A stretch of 64,000 nt of DNA from Ashinkailepas kermadecensis (GCA_034440615.1 JAOTOM010002312.1:34157-98156), one strand, 5' to 3'; counted from the first letter of the stretch, positions 36,066 to 46,350 are shown. The notes: generated by a model not told the origin, from the sequence alone. Translations and numbers: made by a program.

Positions 36066-37798
36066 ATCTCTTCTTGACCTGTGATAACAGCAGTATTCAG
36101 ACCGATGTTTCGGAATCCCAACTTGAGATGAGACATCAGCAGTTCACACACCAGTAGACCAAGAGAGGCGGCAACGCCATACATCAGCATGTAGAAGGCA
36201 GGGAGACACTCCTCCAGACGGAGTGGCAGGACAGCACTACGCGGTTGAGGCGTAAAGACGCACCTCATGTTGACGTCATCTGCCATAGGCAGCTGCTGAC
36301 GCTTCAGTCTCGACCAGATTCCAGTCTCCTTCATCCGGAGAAAGGCTAGACCCCACGCAGGATTTTCTGGCTTTCCTCGACGGAACGGTATTGAATAACG
36401 CTGCACAAATAGAGCCTTGGTGTGGGAGCAAATGTTGGGACAGCTCCTTCTCTTGCACAGCTTCATCATATCGAGCTCTGGATTAATGAGAGCGAAGTTT
36501 TCCGACTTCATCTGGGAAATGGTTCGTTCAATGTAGTTGAAATATTTATCTGCAGTGAAATCACTCCTGCCTGCGAAATTGATGCCGTCGCCAGACAAAT
36601 TCCTGAGAACGCTGCTGCTTGCCGAACCTTTGATGACGCCCCACTTCCATCCAGGTGTGTCAAGGACATCTTCGGGCTGCGCAAAAGGCAGCTCGATTTG
36701 CTGCATGGTGATCCTGCTTAGGAAGCCGGCCGTGTAGATCTGGCAGCAGAGCATGGCCACCACGCAGAGTACAGCCGATGTGACGTAGTGCCATGACCTC
36801 CGAGGCTGTAGCGCCAGTCCCTGGTTACAGAACAGACCTATCGTCTGGACACAACCGGCAACCAAACCCGTCTCCTGATGCTCCGACATACTGAACATTG
36901 CGAATCCAGTCAGGGACAGCAGGGCGGATATCCCGAGGACCAGAGCCACTCCGATTTTAGAGCCGAAGGCCCTACCTGTGTACCTTGGAGTAGTGGTGGG
37001 AATTGGACGACGGAAGTACAACAAACTCTTGACTTCTCCCAGTGAATGCGGAAAGCTCAAGTACTTATTCCTTTCCCATGTTTCAAAGTAGTTGTCTATC
37101 ACGAATTCCAGGCTTCCCCTTTTCATGAAATAAAGAGCCTTTGTGAAGGTAATGCCTCTCTGCTCCGTATCTATCATTTCGAAATGCATTGTTGCACCCA
37201 GAAAGCCCATCATGTCTAACATCGCTTTGCCAATAGCAAACGTTGTATTCGGAAGTGATGTGAGTTCGTATGCACTTGCAGTGAGCATCCTGAACGATTT
37301 GTTAGTAACTCTGAGGTCCTGCCAGCCAAGTGGAGTCGGCCTGTTCCATGCGTCATTCAGCTGAGCACCCTCTCCTCCACAGTAGCCGACGCGGCGTACC
37401 AGCGAACCCACGTCTGCGTACCGCGCCATCTGGTACACAGTACCGTTGGGTACATCGTACACGAGCGTGCCGATCATCTGCTGCACGTGTTGCCGCATCA
37501 GCTCCTCTTCAGCTCCGTTCATCGCCAGCACCAGCATCGGCCGACCGTGCTCGTTGTGAACGTCAGCCGGCGAGGCGGCCAGCAGGACGGCACTGGTGGC
37601 GGCGCGGTCGGCCGAGTCGCCAACTAATCGGTCAGCAGTTGAGGTGAAAACACCTCGGCGGGACAAAGCCAGCAGGAGCGAGGCGAGCAGCCAGCTGGAG
37701 ACGGTGGCGTTGTTGACGATGGTGGTGGCCGTCCAGTTCTGGCGAACGACTAGTTCAGCCACACAGTCCGACAGTGTGTGGTGACTGAATTCGTTCAT
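36032..37798 (-). CDS. Divergent ionotropic receptor, copy 3
   Basis: 588 residues, uninterrupted, with the same architecture and inferred channel role as copies 1 and 2. It starts MNEFSHH (Glu for Asp) and ends NVLA-TAA. M1 is about 282-302, with changes LTGFAMFSMSE. The pore loop is TIGLFCNQG, M3 carries CCQIYTAGFLSR, and M4 is about 531-556. In S1 it groups with copy 1 (IDTEQRGITFTKAL, against DTEQRGITFTKAL), while its C-terminus (GVAASLGLLVCELLMSHLKLGFRNIGLNTAVITGQ) groups with copy 2. This mosaic suggests gene conversion or unequal crossing-over. The acceptor-like CTTTGTTGCAG before the ATG is conserved, and an upstream hydrophobic leader-like stretch with its own ATG lies near 37880-37945. 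Confidence 0.88.
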   Translation of the reverse strand: MNEFSHHTLSDCVAELVVRQNWTATTIVNNATVSSWLLASLLLALSRRGVFTSTADRLVGDSADRAATSAVLLAASPADVHNEHGRPMLVLAMNGAEEELMRQHVQQMIGTLVYDVPNGTVYQMARYADVGSLVRRVGYCGGEGAQLNDAWNRPTPLGWQDLRVTNKSFRMLTASAYELTSLPNTTFAIGKAMLDMMGFLGATMHFEMIDTEQRGITFTKALYFMKRGSLEFVIDNYFETWERNKYLSFPHSLGEVKSLLYFRRPIPTTTPRYTGRAFGSKIGVALVLGISALLSLTGFAMFSMSEHQETGLVAGCVQTIGLFCNQGLALQPRRSWHYVTSAVLCVVAMLCCQIYTAGFLSRITMQQIELPFAQPEDVLDTPGWKWGVIKGSASSSVLRNLSGDGINFAGRSDFTADKYFNYIERTISQMKSENFALINPELDMMKLCKRRSCPNICSHTKALFVQRYSIPFRRGKPENPAWGLAFLRMKETGIWSRLKRQQLPMADDVNMRCVFTPQPRSAVLPLRLEECLPAFYMLMYGVAASLGLLVCELLMSHLKLGFRNIGLNTAVITGQEEILEVVADNVLA

Positions 37799-37812
37799 GT
37801 CTGCAACAAAGG

Positions 37813-39265
37813 TTCATTTTTCCACATATGAATCACTACATCAGCTAAAAATGTGGTCCAAAAATATACTCGACCGTGCGAGCAGGAACAGGATGTACAG
37901 GCAAAATGCGTGAAATCTGATGAAGCCGTAGGTCATTTTTTAATCGAATTCCTAGGCCATATATTTCTTCTTGTAGAGCCAGGCGTTGTCCGCCCATTAT
38001 AACACTTAAAACAATCGCTCACCTGAGTAGAGCTGGAATGTATTTAAAAGGATATTATTTCCGGAGAACATGATGCTCTGATCCACTGGAAAATCGCAAC
38101 CGTAATGCTGAACAAAAAATTAAGGCATGACTCGTAATTATAGTGAAGATTTAAGTTCAGATTTACATATTCAATTGGAAACAGCTTGACCATTCTTCTA
38201 AAAATAGGTATGAATGAGACAAACCGCTGGCAGATATCGCCATATATTGCGCTTTCGTTTGCTGACAAGCGTAGGGCACACGGCCTTCCCTATATGAACT
38301 AAAACGTTATTTGGATTGCATTGTAGCTCCAAAGGAATTCACCATTTGAGTTCACTTTCGAGCCATATCGGAACAAGTTTTGTACCAGAAGTCCCCATTG
38401 ATTCCTAAAATGTGCTACCTATCTGCTAAGATAGGTAGGAAAGGTAGGAAATGCCGCGAACGAAAGCTCAACTAGGTGTTCAGGACCGGTGGGCTTTTAG
38501 ACTTTGCTTTGGTGTGGTGGTTAGTCGCCTCTGGAATTACTATGCATTCACTAGCGGGTCTAGGTGGGCTATCTCAACCATGCTCTTACACATCAAGCTG
38601 CTTGCTTTGGAGCAAATTTGGTTTTTGATCACAATTTATTGAAACCTTAAAACATTAGACGCCAAGTTCAAGGAGTTTTAAAAATTTGAAGAAAAAATGG
38701 AAACAACGATGAGAATTTGTTCTCCTTGGCACAACTGAGGAACTCAAAATCAGTATTCTGGATCTGCCAATACATCCAATTTGTACCGCAGTATGTTGAA
38801 CCAGACCCAGTTCCAAAGCCAGACTTGGTCTGACCAGATGATGTTTGGTCTGGTTTTGGGCTTATGATTTTGTGCATGTTTCTCCTTATAGTAGGCAAGC
38901 AGTTGCCACGGAATCTGGTAAGGTAAGTGGAAAGGGATTTTGGCAATCCCTAAATGTAATTATCTTTGACTGGGCTTAATAATGGGTGGACAAATGTAGA
39001 ATATTTATCGTGTTATTTATCCCATGTAACAGTGTACATAAGTGAATCTGAACACCATAGCAAACGTACATATTATTATGTTATATACGACGTTAATTGC
39101 TATGCCAAACAATACATGTGCAGTGCTGGATTTCCACTTGGAATTTCCACTAGGAAATTTATGTTTGTATCTGGCTAAGACTTGATTCACTTGTCCTCAA
39201 AATCCCCTCCGTGGTCTGCTATGCTTCTGTGGAATGGACCTTAGTCATTCTGATATTAATAAATA
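37813..39265. other. Intergenic right part of unit C
   Basis: AT-rich sequence shared with A and B. No conserved protein or RNA gene was seen apart from the leader-like stretch noted for copy 3. Confidence 0.5.
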
Positions 39266-39266
39266 C

Positions 39267-39786
39267 GTGGCCGGGAAGGGGACCGGGTGAACGGGTCGGG
39301 GAAGACAATCGGAATGGGCATAGGTGGAGCGCACGTGGAAGCGTCCAGAGGTAGGAACCGAGGAAGAGGAAAGTGGAAGCAGGCTGAAAGTGACGACAGG
39401 GAAGGGGACTGGATACAAAGGGGACCGAGGAAGAGGAAAGTGGGAGCAGGCTGAAAGCTACGACGTGGAATCGGGCTCAGGAATGGCTCCGGGAAGGAAA
39501 CCGGCACTGCAAGCCAAAGGAGCCCGAGGATGGGGACGGGTGAGGGGGTTATGGAAGTGTGGATATGGATGGGAAAGGGGAAGGGGAGCAGGAATGTAGA
39601 CCGAGGATGGTACAGGGCATCGGGAGGTGGAACAGGACCGGTAGAGGTAACCTGAGAAGTGGATCTAGGAGGGAACATGGAATGAGACCGTAGAATATAA
39701 CTGGGAAATAGGCGTCTTGATGTCTACCAATGAATGCTCATGTTGCGTCACATAAAAAAAAACATCAAGCGTGCATACCACAGGGC
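39267..39786. repeat. Purine-rich stretch with a 67-bp direct repeat
   Basis: AGGAAGAGGAAAGTGG with AGCAGGCTGAAAG occurs at 39361 and again at 39428. The surrounding sequence is GGGAA-rich. The open frames on both strands look like low-complexity artefacts. Confidence 0.6.
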
Positions 39787-40575
39787 CAGGGGCGTCGATT
39801 TGTATCCTTTTGTGGGGGCCATGGTCCCACCAATGTCCATCTTGCCCCCCCCCCAATTCCCTCCACTGTGAAAGTACAGCTTACATCATAAAATGTTGAG
39901 ATTAGCGATGCTGATGCACTTTAAACCAGATTGTCTGAAGAAAAAAATATGCTAAGCAACTAAACAACAATTGCATGGTCATACTGATGTTTATACACAC
40001 CATCAATGGCAAAACCACATGCATATGGAGCTTGAACATTATTAATTCCATTCTCAATTTCCAGTCATTGTCAAACTTGCGTGCAAATCATGGTTATCAT
40101 TGAGATTGTGGATATACAAACTAGAATTATCTTCAGCAACCTACCCATCACACTATCAGCTTGATATTTACCAAGGTAACTACCTATATGCCCAATGACA
40201 ATGTGCATGCATTCAATATTGATATGGGGCAACCCAATCTCAAACTGAACCAACAAAATCAAAGTGTGAGCCAATCTGCCGGCCTATGAAAACATGAGAG
40301 AAAAGTCAGCAAGAAGCCGTATAGACACCTCATTATAATTGATATTCCTGAAAAACAATAGGTATTAAGCTATGGCCACACATGACATCCTAAAGAAACT
40401 CTATAGAGTCATACAAGAACAGTGTCTGGCAGCGCGCATTAAATGTGCCACCCACTATTACCTTAGTAGGTACACCAAAGTTCGCCTTCAACCTTTGGTG
40501 ACGTCATAGTTCTTTTTTCTCTTGTATTGCAGAAATTGGTAGCATCAGGCGTGTTTCAATTACACTGCGCATGAT
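39787..40575 (+). mobile_element. hAT-like family 2 copy, CAGGGGCGTCGATTTG terminus
   Basis: Starts CAGGGGCGTCGATTTGTATC, then GGGGGCCATGGTCCCACC. Its body (40020-40330, 40430-40570) matches, inverted, 62955-64000. The distal end and target duplication were not identified. No transposase was seen. Confidence 0.6.
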
Positions 40576-40643
40576 ACAGTTAAAGCATTTTTCAATTTTC
40601 AATTTTCAAAGTTTAAAGAACCTAACACAGCCAAACCTAACCT

Positions 40644-40651
40644 ATCATAAG
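40644..40651. repeat. 8-bp target-site duplication, left (ATCATAAG)
   Basis: Identical to 52312-52319 beyond the far end of element 2. Confidence 0.92.
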
Positions 40652-40912
40652 CAGTGGCGTCGCCACGAAATTCTTCCAGGGGGGGGCAAGGTCGGAAGGG
40701 GGCCTCCTGTTCCCCGAAAGGGGGCCTCCATTGTGTTAGGGTCTCATATTGTTTTCATGCTCTTACTATGGTTCGAGAATGGGGAACATGATTTGATATT
40801 GGTGTTTTGTTTGTTCTTGGCATAGTGCATCATTTACTCAAAACGCAATAGCACTAATAATTTTCGCTGAAAACTGGGTCATACCAGGGTATAAATAAGT
40901 AATAGTTGGATA

Positions 40913-40945
40913 AATACATAAATACATAAATACATAAATACATAA
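40913..40945. repeat. (AATACATA)n short tandem repeat
   Basis: Four copies of an 8-bp unit inside the left end segment of element 2. Confidence 0.85.
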
Positions 40946-41935
40946 GTGCCAAAACAAACCAACGTCTCAATGCTTTCTCGAATCTTCCCGCTGGCCTCTA
41001 GATTGCAGCGAGCTGGCGGGGCTGGTGCTAAGCATATCTTACAGATATCTGCCATTGATGAACCCACCTTTAAGTCCTCCAAGTCTAACTGAATATAGCT
41101 AGATTCATCACTACTCTTATTTATTCCCACCAGCTTGATGTCATAAGCAAAGCTTGAACGATCATTTCTCAGTCATAGGACGACAATTTCGCAAAGGTGA
41201 CAACGAGAAGTGGATTGCATTGGTTTTCTGAGCGCCATCTTAGGAATTTGTTTATTTTTATAACATTTGGTGCTGGTTGCAAGGCAACTGTCACACGAGC
41301 TAAAATATATCCTCAGCGAATAAATTCACGGCAAGAACAAGCATTGAACAGCAATGCATAACTGACAATGCAACAATGCAACAATGTCAGTGCATACATA
41401 ATCCAAACCTTCAAATTGCACGTCGTTACGCCCATCGTTTTCGCTGTGCTGTACCGTTTTGTAAATGACTGAGAAGGTATGGAAGCTGGGAAGCTCTAAT
41501 CATGCAGGCTGTAATAACAGAAAAGAAGTTTGTTGGAAGAAAATGCATTTAAAAACATCATTCATCCCATTTTATATGGGGCATGGATGTTGTATTGTAG
41601 GCTTGTGAGGGGTAATTTGTCCCCTCAATGTTGGTTTTGCCCCATGGGCGTATGTTTCGGAAAATTATTGAGGGACCAGTGGAGTACCTATATTTGCGTC
41701 AAGCAGGAGGGGGCAAACGGATTTGCAGGGGAGGGGGGAGGCACCTACCCGCATTAAAAAGTCCTTGGATTTTGATCGATATTTTGTCAAAGGGGACATT
41801 TCGAAATAATATAATTAGTTATCAACTAAATTGTCCTGTGGAGGGGCCTAATCTACCACTATGGTTTCTGATTGGTCGGATTTCAACCCTAACTCCACCA
41901 CCCAGTTCTAAGGTTTTTTTTTGGAACCTTAAAAA

Positions 41936-42125
41936 ATTCCCCCCCCCTAAATAAAAATACACCAACAAAAAAACCAGCGCACTATCCCAAAAAAAAAAGC
42001 GGGACCCCAAAAAAAAGAAAAAAAAAAAAAAAAAAATAAGAAAAAAAAAAAAAAGCCGGGAAACAAACAAATTTATTTAAAAACCTTCAAAAAAAAAAAA
42101 AGGACGGAAAAAAAAAAAGCAGGGC
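41936..42125. repeat. A/C homopolymer-rich block
   Basis: Long A and C runs separated by GGGACCCC-like and GCCGGG-like scraps, where similarity to element 1 stops. It may be degraded consensus rather than true sequence. Confidence 0.7.
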
Positions 42126-42188
42126 TGCAAAAAGTGATCAGACTGTCACAAACTTTTGTCATCACCCCAAAATCTGTCACGCGGAATC

Positions 42189-42776
42189 TTAACCCTTCAG
42201 GCGGTGGGGGGGGGCATTTTTTTGCCCCCCTTTACTTTTTTCACGACAACTCCGAAATGCTTTGAGATAGCAACGCGAAACTTGGTATAGCTTCAAATGA
42301 ATACCTAGCGCATACGTGTACAAAATTTCAGGCACATCTGAGGTCAGGTCAGGTCACAGTGATGTTCTAACGATATCCATAACAACTTTCTTCGCCGAAA
42401 CTGATTCAGTCAGGTAAGTTAGGCCAGGTCAGGTCAGGTTGGGTCAAGCAAAATTTAAACTAAGACCTCTGGGTAACACTGTAAAGGTATGTCTTAGACA
42501 TTTTAAAGGTTTGCCTGATTTATAAGCATCGGTTTCACTTGGATAAAATAATCATCCTATAATTTGACCTTTGACCTTACTGTGACCTGACCTGACCTAG
42601 TACACACTCAAAATTTGACACATGCATGCCCTAGATATTCATCTTACCGTGTGCAAAATTTCGTGTCGCTATTGCCAAGCGTTTAGGAGATATCGTGAAA
42701 AAAGTAAAGGGGGGCAAACAAAATGCCCCCCCACCGCCTGGAAGGTGGCTGAGAGGCCCACCGCCTGCCGGGTTAA
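42189..42776. mobile_element. piggyBac-type MITE with TTAA duplications
   Basis: Bounded by TTAA at 42189-42192 and 42773-42776. The termini begin CCC and end GGG, as in piggyBac elements. Inverted repeats of about 60 bp share AGGCGGTGGGGG, then a CATTTTTTTGCCCCCC-like block and TTTACTTTTTTCACGA. The 580-bp interior has AGGTCAGGTCAGGTC tracts and no open frame, so it is non-autonomous. Confidence 0.78.
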
Positions 42777-42798
42777 ACAGGAAATTGAAATTGTGTAT

Positions 42799-42861
42799 TT
42801 AACCCGCGCCCTGCTGGGGGCGGGATGTTTGACCCCCCCCTCTAAGGTTTTTCGGGGTTAA
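42799..42861. mobile_element. Possible second tiny TTAA-flanked element
   Basis: TTAACCCG at 42799 and CGGGGTTAA ending at 42861 bracket 55 bp of GC-rich sequence. The arrangement resembles a deleted piggyBac-type MITE, but the match is short and could be chance. Confidence 0.3.
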
Positions 42862-43137
42862 CGAAAAAAACGGTGGCGCGCAGCACCGCGAGATTGGTAC
42901 ACCTTTCCGGGAATAAATTTGAAATGATATGTGAACATTTAAAGGTCAGGTCATTTCATCTCACCGAGGTATTGCAGGTATAGTGAGGTCACCTCCAATA
43001 ATGTTTGATATGTCACCAGTTCCACAATTGTATACCCATTTGCCCGAAATTGATATCGTGCCATATAGGTCGCAAAAATAGCGCTCAAACTTGACAACCA
43101 ATAACTCCATGCAGTCAGTGGACAGGCAAGCTTCTGA

Positions 43138-43600
43138 TTGGCCTCTCTTCCATCACCAGGTCTGCGGACATCTTTACGGATTCATATTATAGATGAACTG
43201 ATATCATACTATGAACAGTGCGAAATACGAGTGCGCATTGCCACTGGCTTGAAAAGAACGAACATGCCACTCCCGCTCGACAGGCTTTGGGTTGGTCGCT
43301 TTGACCAGCTCATTCCGATCCATGACTGCAGCGCAATCCACAAATTCATCCACATCGACGACGGGCCACAATTGAACAAATAACTTATATCACGCAGACA
43401 TGAAGTTTCCGCCTGGAAAACACGCACTTCGTCTTCATCCGACACCACCATAGTAGACACACGAAACACTCGCACACCGCGCCTCGCCACCACGCATAAG
43501 CGGTTTACTCACGGAGCCATCCGCACCTGGAACTCACTTCCACAATCAGCAAGACACTGTAACAATAGAGAAACGCACAAGCAAGCCACACAAAAAATAC
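43138..43600 (+). pseudogene. LINE polyprotein C-terminus fragment
   Basis: Frame 43138-43383 contains RIATGLKRTNMPLPLDRLW and then stops at TAA. The same frame continues with DTRNTRTPRLATTHKR and THGAIRTWNSLP. The closing IRTWNSLP motif, after a basic stretch, is the conserved end of the reverse-transcriptase polyprotein of Jockey/CR1-like LINEs (usually xxxxWNSLP). The upstream reverse transcriptase is absent and a nonsense codon interrupts the remainder, so it is dead debris. It runs into the 176-bp tandem repeat. Confidence 0.65.
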
Positions 43601-43837
43601 ATGTTTATGTTCATCCGACACCACCATAGTGGGCACACGAAACACTCGCACACCGCGCCTCGCCACCACGCATAAGCGGTTTACTCACGGAGCCATCCGC
43701 ACCTGGAACTCACTTCCACAATCAGCAAGACACTGTAACAATAGAGAAACGCACAAGCAAGCCACACAAAAAATACATGTTTATGTTCATCCGACACCAC
43801 CATAGTGGGCACACGAAACACTCGCACACCGCGCCTG
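43435..43837 (+). repeat. 176-bp tandem repeat of a LINE tail, 2.3 copies
   Basis: TCATCCGACACCACCATAGT recurs at 43435, 43611 and 43787, exactly 176 bp apart. Each full unit contains the WNSLP-coding segment and a short 3' tail. Confidence 0.92.
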
Positions 43838-43908
43838 TATGTTGAACTGTATGTTCATAAATGTATTACAAGATACACATGAACATTTCCCAGCTAGGTA
43901 ATATTAAG

Positions 43909-44129
43909 GTAATCATTTAGCAGGCGTCACACCTTTGGGAAATGTTCACATCTTGGGAAATTTGTCCAAAGATTAGGGGGTTTAGGGTAGGCTTTAGATT
44001 AGGTTACAGTTTAGGTTAGGTCAGTTTAGGTCAGGTTAGGTTAGGTTATGTTATGTTAGGTTTTAGCCCCACCTTGGAAAATCAAGATATGTGACATTTC
44101 CCAATGTGTGATGCCTGCTAAATGAATAC
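43909..44129. mobile_element. TIR element with TTAGG core, unit 1
   Basis: Inverted ends GTAATCATTTAGCAGG and, reversed, GTATTCATTTAGCAGG. Inside each end is CACA, then TTGGGAAATGT. The core is (T)TAGGTTAGG-like with GTCAGG variants. It is 221 bp with no coding potential. Confidence 0.75.
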
Positions 44130-44160
44130 CAATGTTAATGCTTAAGTGGTACAAAATACA

Positions 44161-44609
44161 GTATTCATTTAGCAGGCGTCACACATTAGGAAATGTCACA
44201 TTTATTGACTTCCCAAGGTGGGGCTAATACCTACCTATCCCAGCCTGACCTAACCTAACCTAACCTGACTGAACCTAAACTGACTGGTATCGTACAAGTG
44301 GGCATCACACATTGGGAAATGTTCACATCTTGGGAAAATTTTACTGAAGATTAGGGGGTTTAGGGTAGGCTTTAGGTTAGGTTAGGGTTTAGGTTAGGTT
44401 AGGTCAGTTTAGGTTAGGTTAGGTCAGGTTATGTTAGGTTTTAGCCCCACCTTGGGAAATCAATCAATGTGACAGTTCCCAATGTGTGACACCTGCTCGT
44501 ATGATACCAGCTGACCTAACCTAGAGCCTACCCTAAACCCATTAATCTTTGGAAAAAATTTCCCAAGATGTGCACATTTCCCAATGTGTGATGCCTGCTA
44601 AATGAATAT
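44161..44609. mobile_element. TIR element interrupted by a related element
   Basis: Outer ends are GTATTCATTTAGCAGG and its inverse. The middle is occupied by 44286-44508, an element with the same core but GGTATCGTAC-type ends. The outer element lies in the opposite orientation (CCTAA core). Confidence 0.72.
44286..44508. mobile_element. Nested TIR element, GGTATCGTAC end variant
   Basis: Begins GGTATCGTACAAGTGGGC and ends CCTGCTCGTATGATACC in inverse form. The subterminal CACACATTGGGAAATGT and TTAGG core are shared with the TCATTTAGC type. Confidence 0.7.
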
Positions 44610-44615
44610 CCAAAG

Positions 44616-45251
44616 GTATTCATTTAGCAGGCATCACACATTGGGAAATGTTCACATCTTGGGAAAATTTTACCGAAGATTAGGGGGTATTCATTTAGCA
44701 GGTGTCACACCATTGGGAAATGTTGACATCTTGGGAAATTTGTCCAAAGATTAGGGGGTTTAGGGTAGGCTTTAGGTTAGGTTAGGGTTTAGGTTAGGTC
44801 AGTTTAGGTTAGTTAGGTCAGGTTAGGTTAGGTTAGGTCAGGTTAGGCAGAGGCCTGGGAACGATTTTAAAGTTCGGGAGGCTGGAGACTCTGAGTCGGG
44901 ATTTATCTAGGGTCAGTCGGAGAGGGCTGCAGCCCTCTCCCCCTTGGTGCCTTAAAATTCTCTGAAATTTGGGGGGGGTGACGCCCCCCGTCCCAAAGTT
45001 GGGGGGGGGGCAAGCCACCCCCTGCCCCCCCTGTTCCCAGGCCTATGAGGTTAGGTTAGGTTAGGTCAGGTTATGTTAGGTTTTAGGCCCACCTTGGGAA
45101 ATTTGGAAATGTGACATTTCCCAATGTGTGACACCTGCTCGTACGATACCAACTGACCTAACCTAGAGCCTACCCTAAACCCATTAATCTTTGGTAAAAA
45201 TTTCCCAAGATGTGCACATTTCCCAATGTGTGATGCCTGCTAAATGAATAC
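44616..45251. mobile_element. Composite of overlapping TIR elements
   Basis: Starts occur at 44616 and again at 44697 after 81 bp. A GTACGATACC-type end occurs at 45137-45150 and the final TCATTTAGC-type end at 45251. A 200-bp hAT-type MITE lies inside. Confidence 0.65.
44848..45047. mobile_element. 200-bp hAT-type MITE
   Basis: The left end CAGAGGCCTGGGAAC and the inverted right end CATAGGCCTGGGAAC match at 14 of 15 bases. The flanks are AGGTTAGG on both sides (44840-44847 and 45048-45055), an 8-bp duplication, although TTAGG context could mimic it. GC-rich interior, no frame. Confidence 0.72.
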
Positions 45252-45257
45252 CCAAAG

Positions 45258-45472
45258 GTATTCATTTAGCAGGCATCACACATTGGGAAATGTTCACATC
45301 TTGGGAAAATTTTACCGAGATTAGGAGGTTTAGGGTACGCTTTAGGTTAGGTTAGGGGTTAGGTTAGGTCAGTTTAGGTTAGGTTAGGTCAGGTTATGTT
45401 AGGTTTTAGCCCCACCTTGGGAAATCAATAAATGTGACATTTCCCAATGTGTGTCACCTGCTAAATGAATAC
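45258..45472. mobile_element. TIR element with TTAGG core, complete unit
   Basis: The cleanest copy (215 bp), with ends GTATTCATTTAGCAGG and CCTGCTAAATGAATAC and a TTAGG-rich core. It is joined head-to-head to the previous unit by CCCAAAGG. Confidence 0.78.
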
Positions 45473-45597
45473 CCAAAATACCCACCTTTCCCTACTAAAT
45501 TCCTAGATCCTAAGGTGACATTTGGCATATCGTTATGTGGCAACTGTCCCATGATTACCCTCACTTAATAGTTAATAATATGTATTAATAAGCTTAC

Positions 45598-45856
45598 TTG
45601 TATCCATGCACTGCTGTTGTTGCCTTGGCTTCTCCACATCCTCCACAGGTCTCTTCACCCAGCATGACCAACGCCCTTCAGGGCCAAATGCCTTGTCTTT
45701 ATCCGCAAACTCAACTTCTTTGCCTGGGTGCACAGCTTTAAAGTGAACTTTAAATGATCGCTGCTGTCCCCTGTACTGACAAGACTTCCAGTACTTGCAC
45801 TGTCTTTTCAGCCTTGATGGTGTTACCCTTTTCACTTTTCCCGCACCCTTCTCCAT
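45598..45856 (-). CDS. Possible zinc-finger exon (partial gene)
   Basis: From an ATG at 45856 the minus strand encodes MEKGAGKVKRVTPSRLKR, then CKYWKSC, a 12-residue spacer and HFKAVHP, a CCHH arrangement resembling a zinc finger. It then gives KAFGPEGRWSCWVKRP and a Gln-rich end. It stops being plausible at a GTAAGC splice-donor-like site (intron starting at 45597), after which the frame soon terminates. No second exon was found within the next several kb on this strand, which is filled with repeats. It could be the first exon of a transposase (many hAT proteins begin with a BED-type finger) or of a host gene. The residue order looks protein-like, not repetitive. Function is unassigned. Confidence 0.4.
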
Positions 45857-45859
45857 CAC

Positions 45860-46350
45860 CAGCACTGTTCCTCAACAACTATGAATAAAAAAGGCCCTTC
45901 AAATATAATATTTACTGTCTGAAGAATTACCCACACCTCCGCGTCATAGGAAAACTTCCGCAGCGAGTCACGCCGTGACAAAATTCTGCAAACTCTTGGC
46001 AAAATTTCGCAAACTCTCTCGATTGCCAATGGGAATTTCCAACGGGCATGACAATTGTCACGAAAGTTCGCAGATCTGGTATAAAAACCTGGTATAAAAA
46101 GGAAGCTCTGAAGGATGTTTGAAATGTGTTGACGGATTCTATGAAACTCTTTTAACACGCGAATGTAGTCATGTCAAATCGTTTTTTTCTGGTGGTGTCA
46201 AGAGGCTACATTTCTGGCGAAATTATTTTTCACGATGCTACGCAGTTAATAAACACGTCGCCGTCGCTCTGTTCTGTCACTTTCGTAGGGAAAAATACAA
46301 AAACTGTCACGCAAACCCGGGTTTGCGAGTTCGCGGGTTTTTGCAACCCT
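45860..46350. other. No gene recognised
   Basis: Upstream of the zinc-finger exon on its strand. A TATAAAA occurs twice on the plus strand (about 46080-46098) but points away from that exon. Confidence 0.4.

Larger units (their letters stand above)
31813..39266. repeat. Segmental duplication unit C (contains IR copy 3)
   Basis: Collinear with A and B from GCGCCATATCATGG to ATTAATAAATAC, where similarity stops abruptly at about 39266. It differs from A and B by a SINE insertion at 34812. Confidence 0.9.

Noticed and set aside
44000..45100. A true telomere or interstitial telomere array
   Set aside because: TTAGG-type runs are only 2-4 units long, mixed with TCAGG and TTATG variants, and embedded in inverted-repeat elements.
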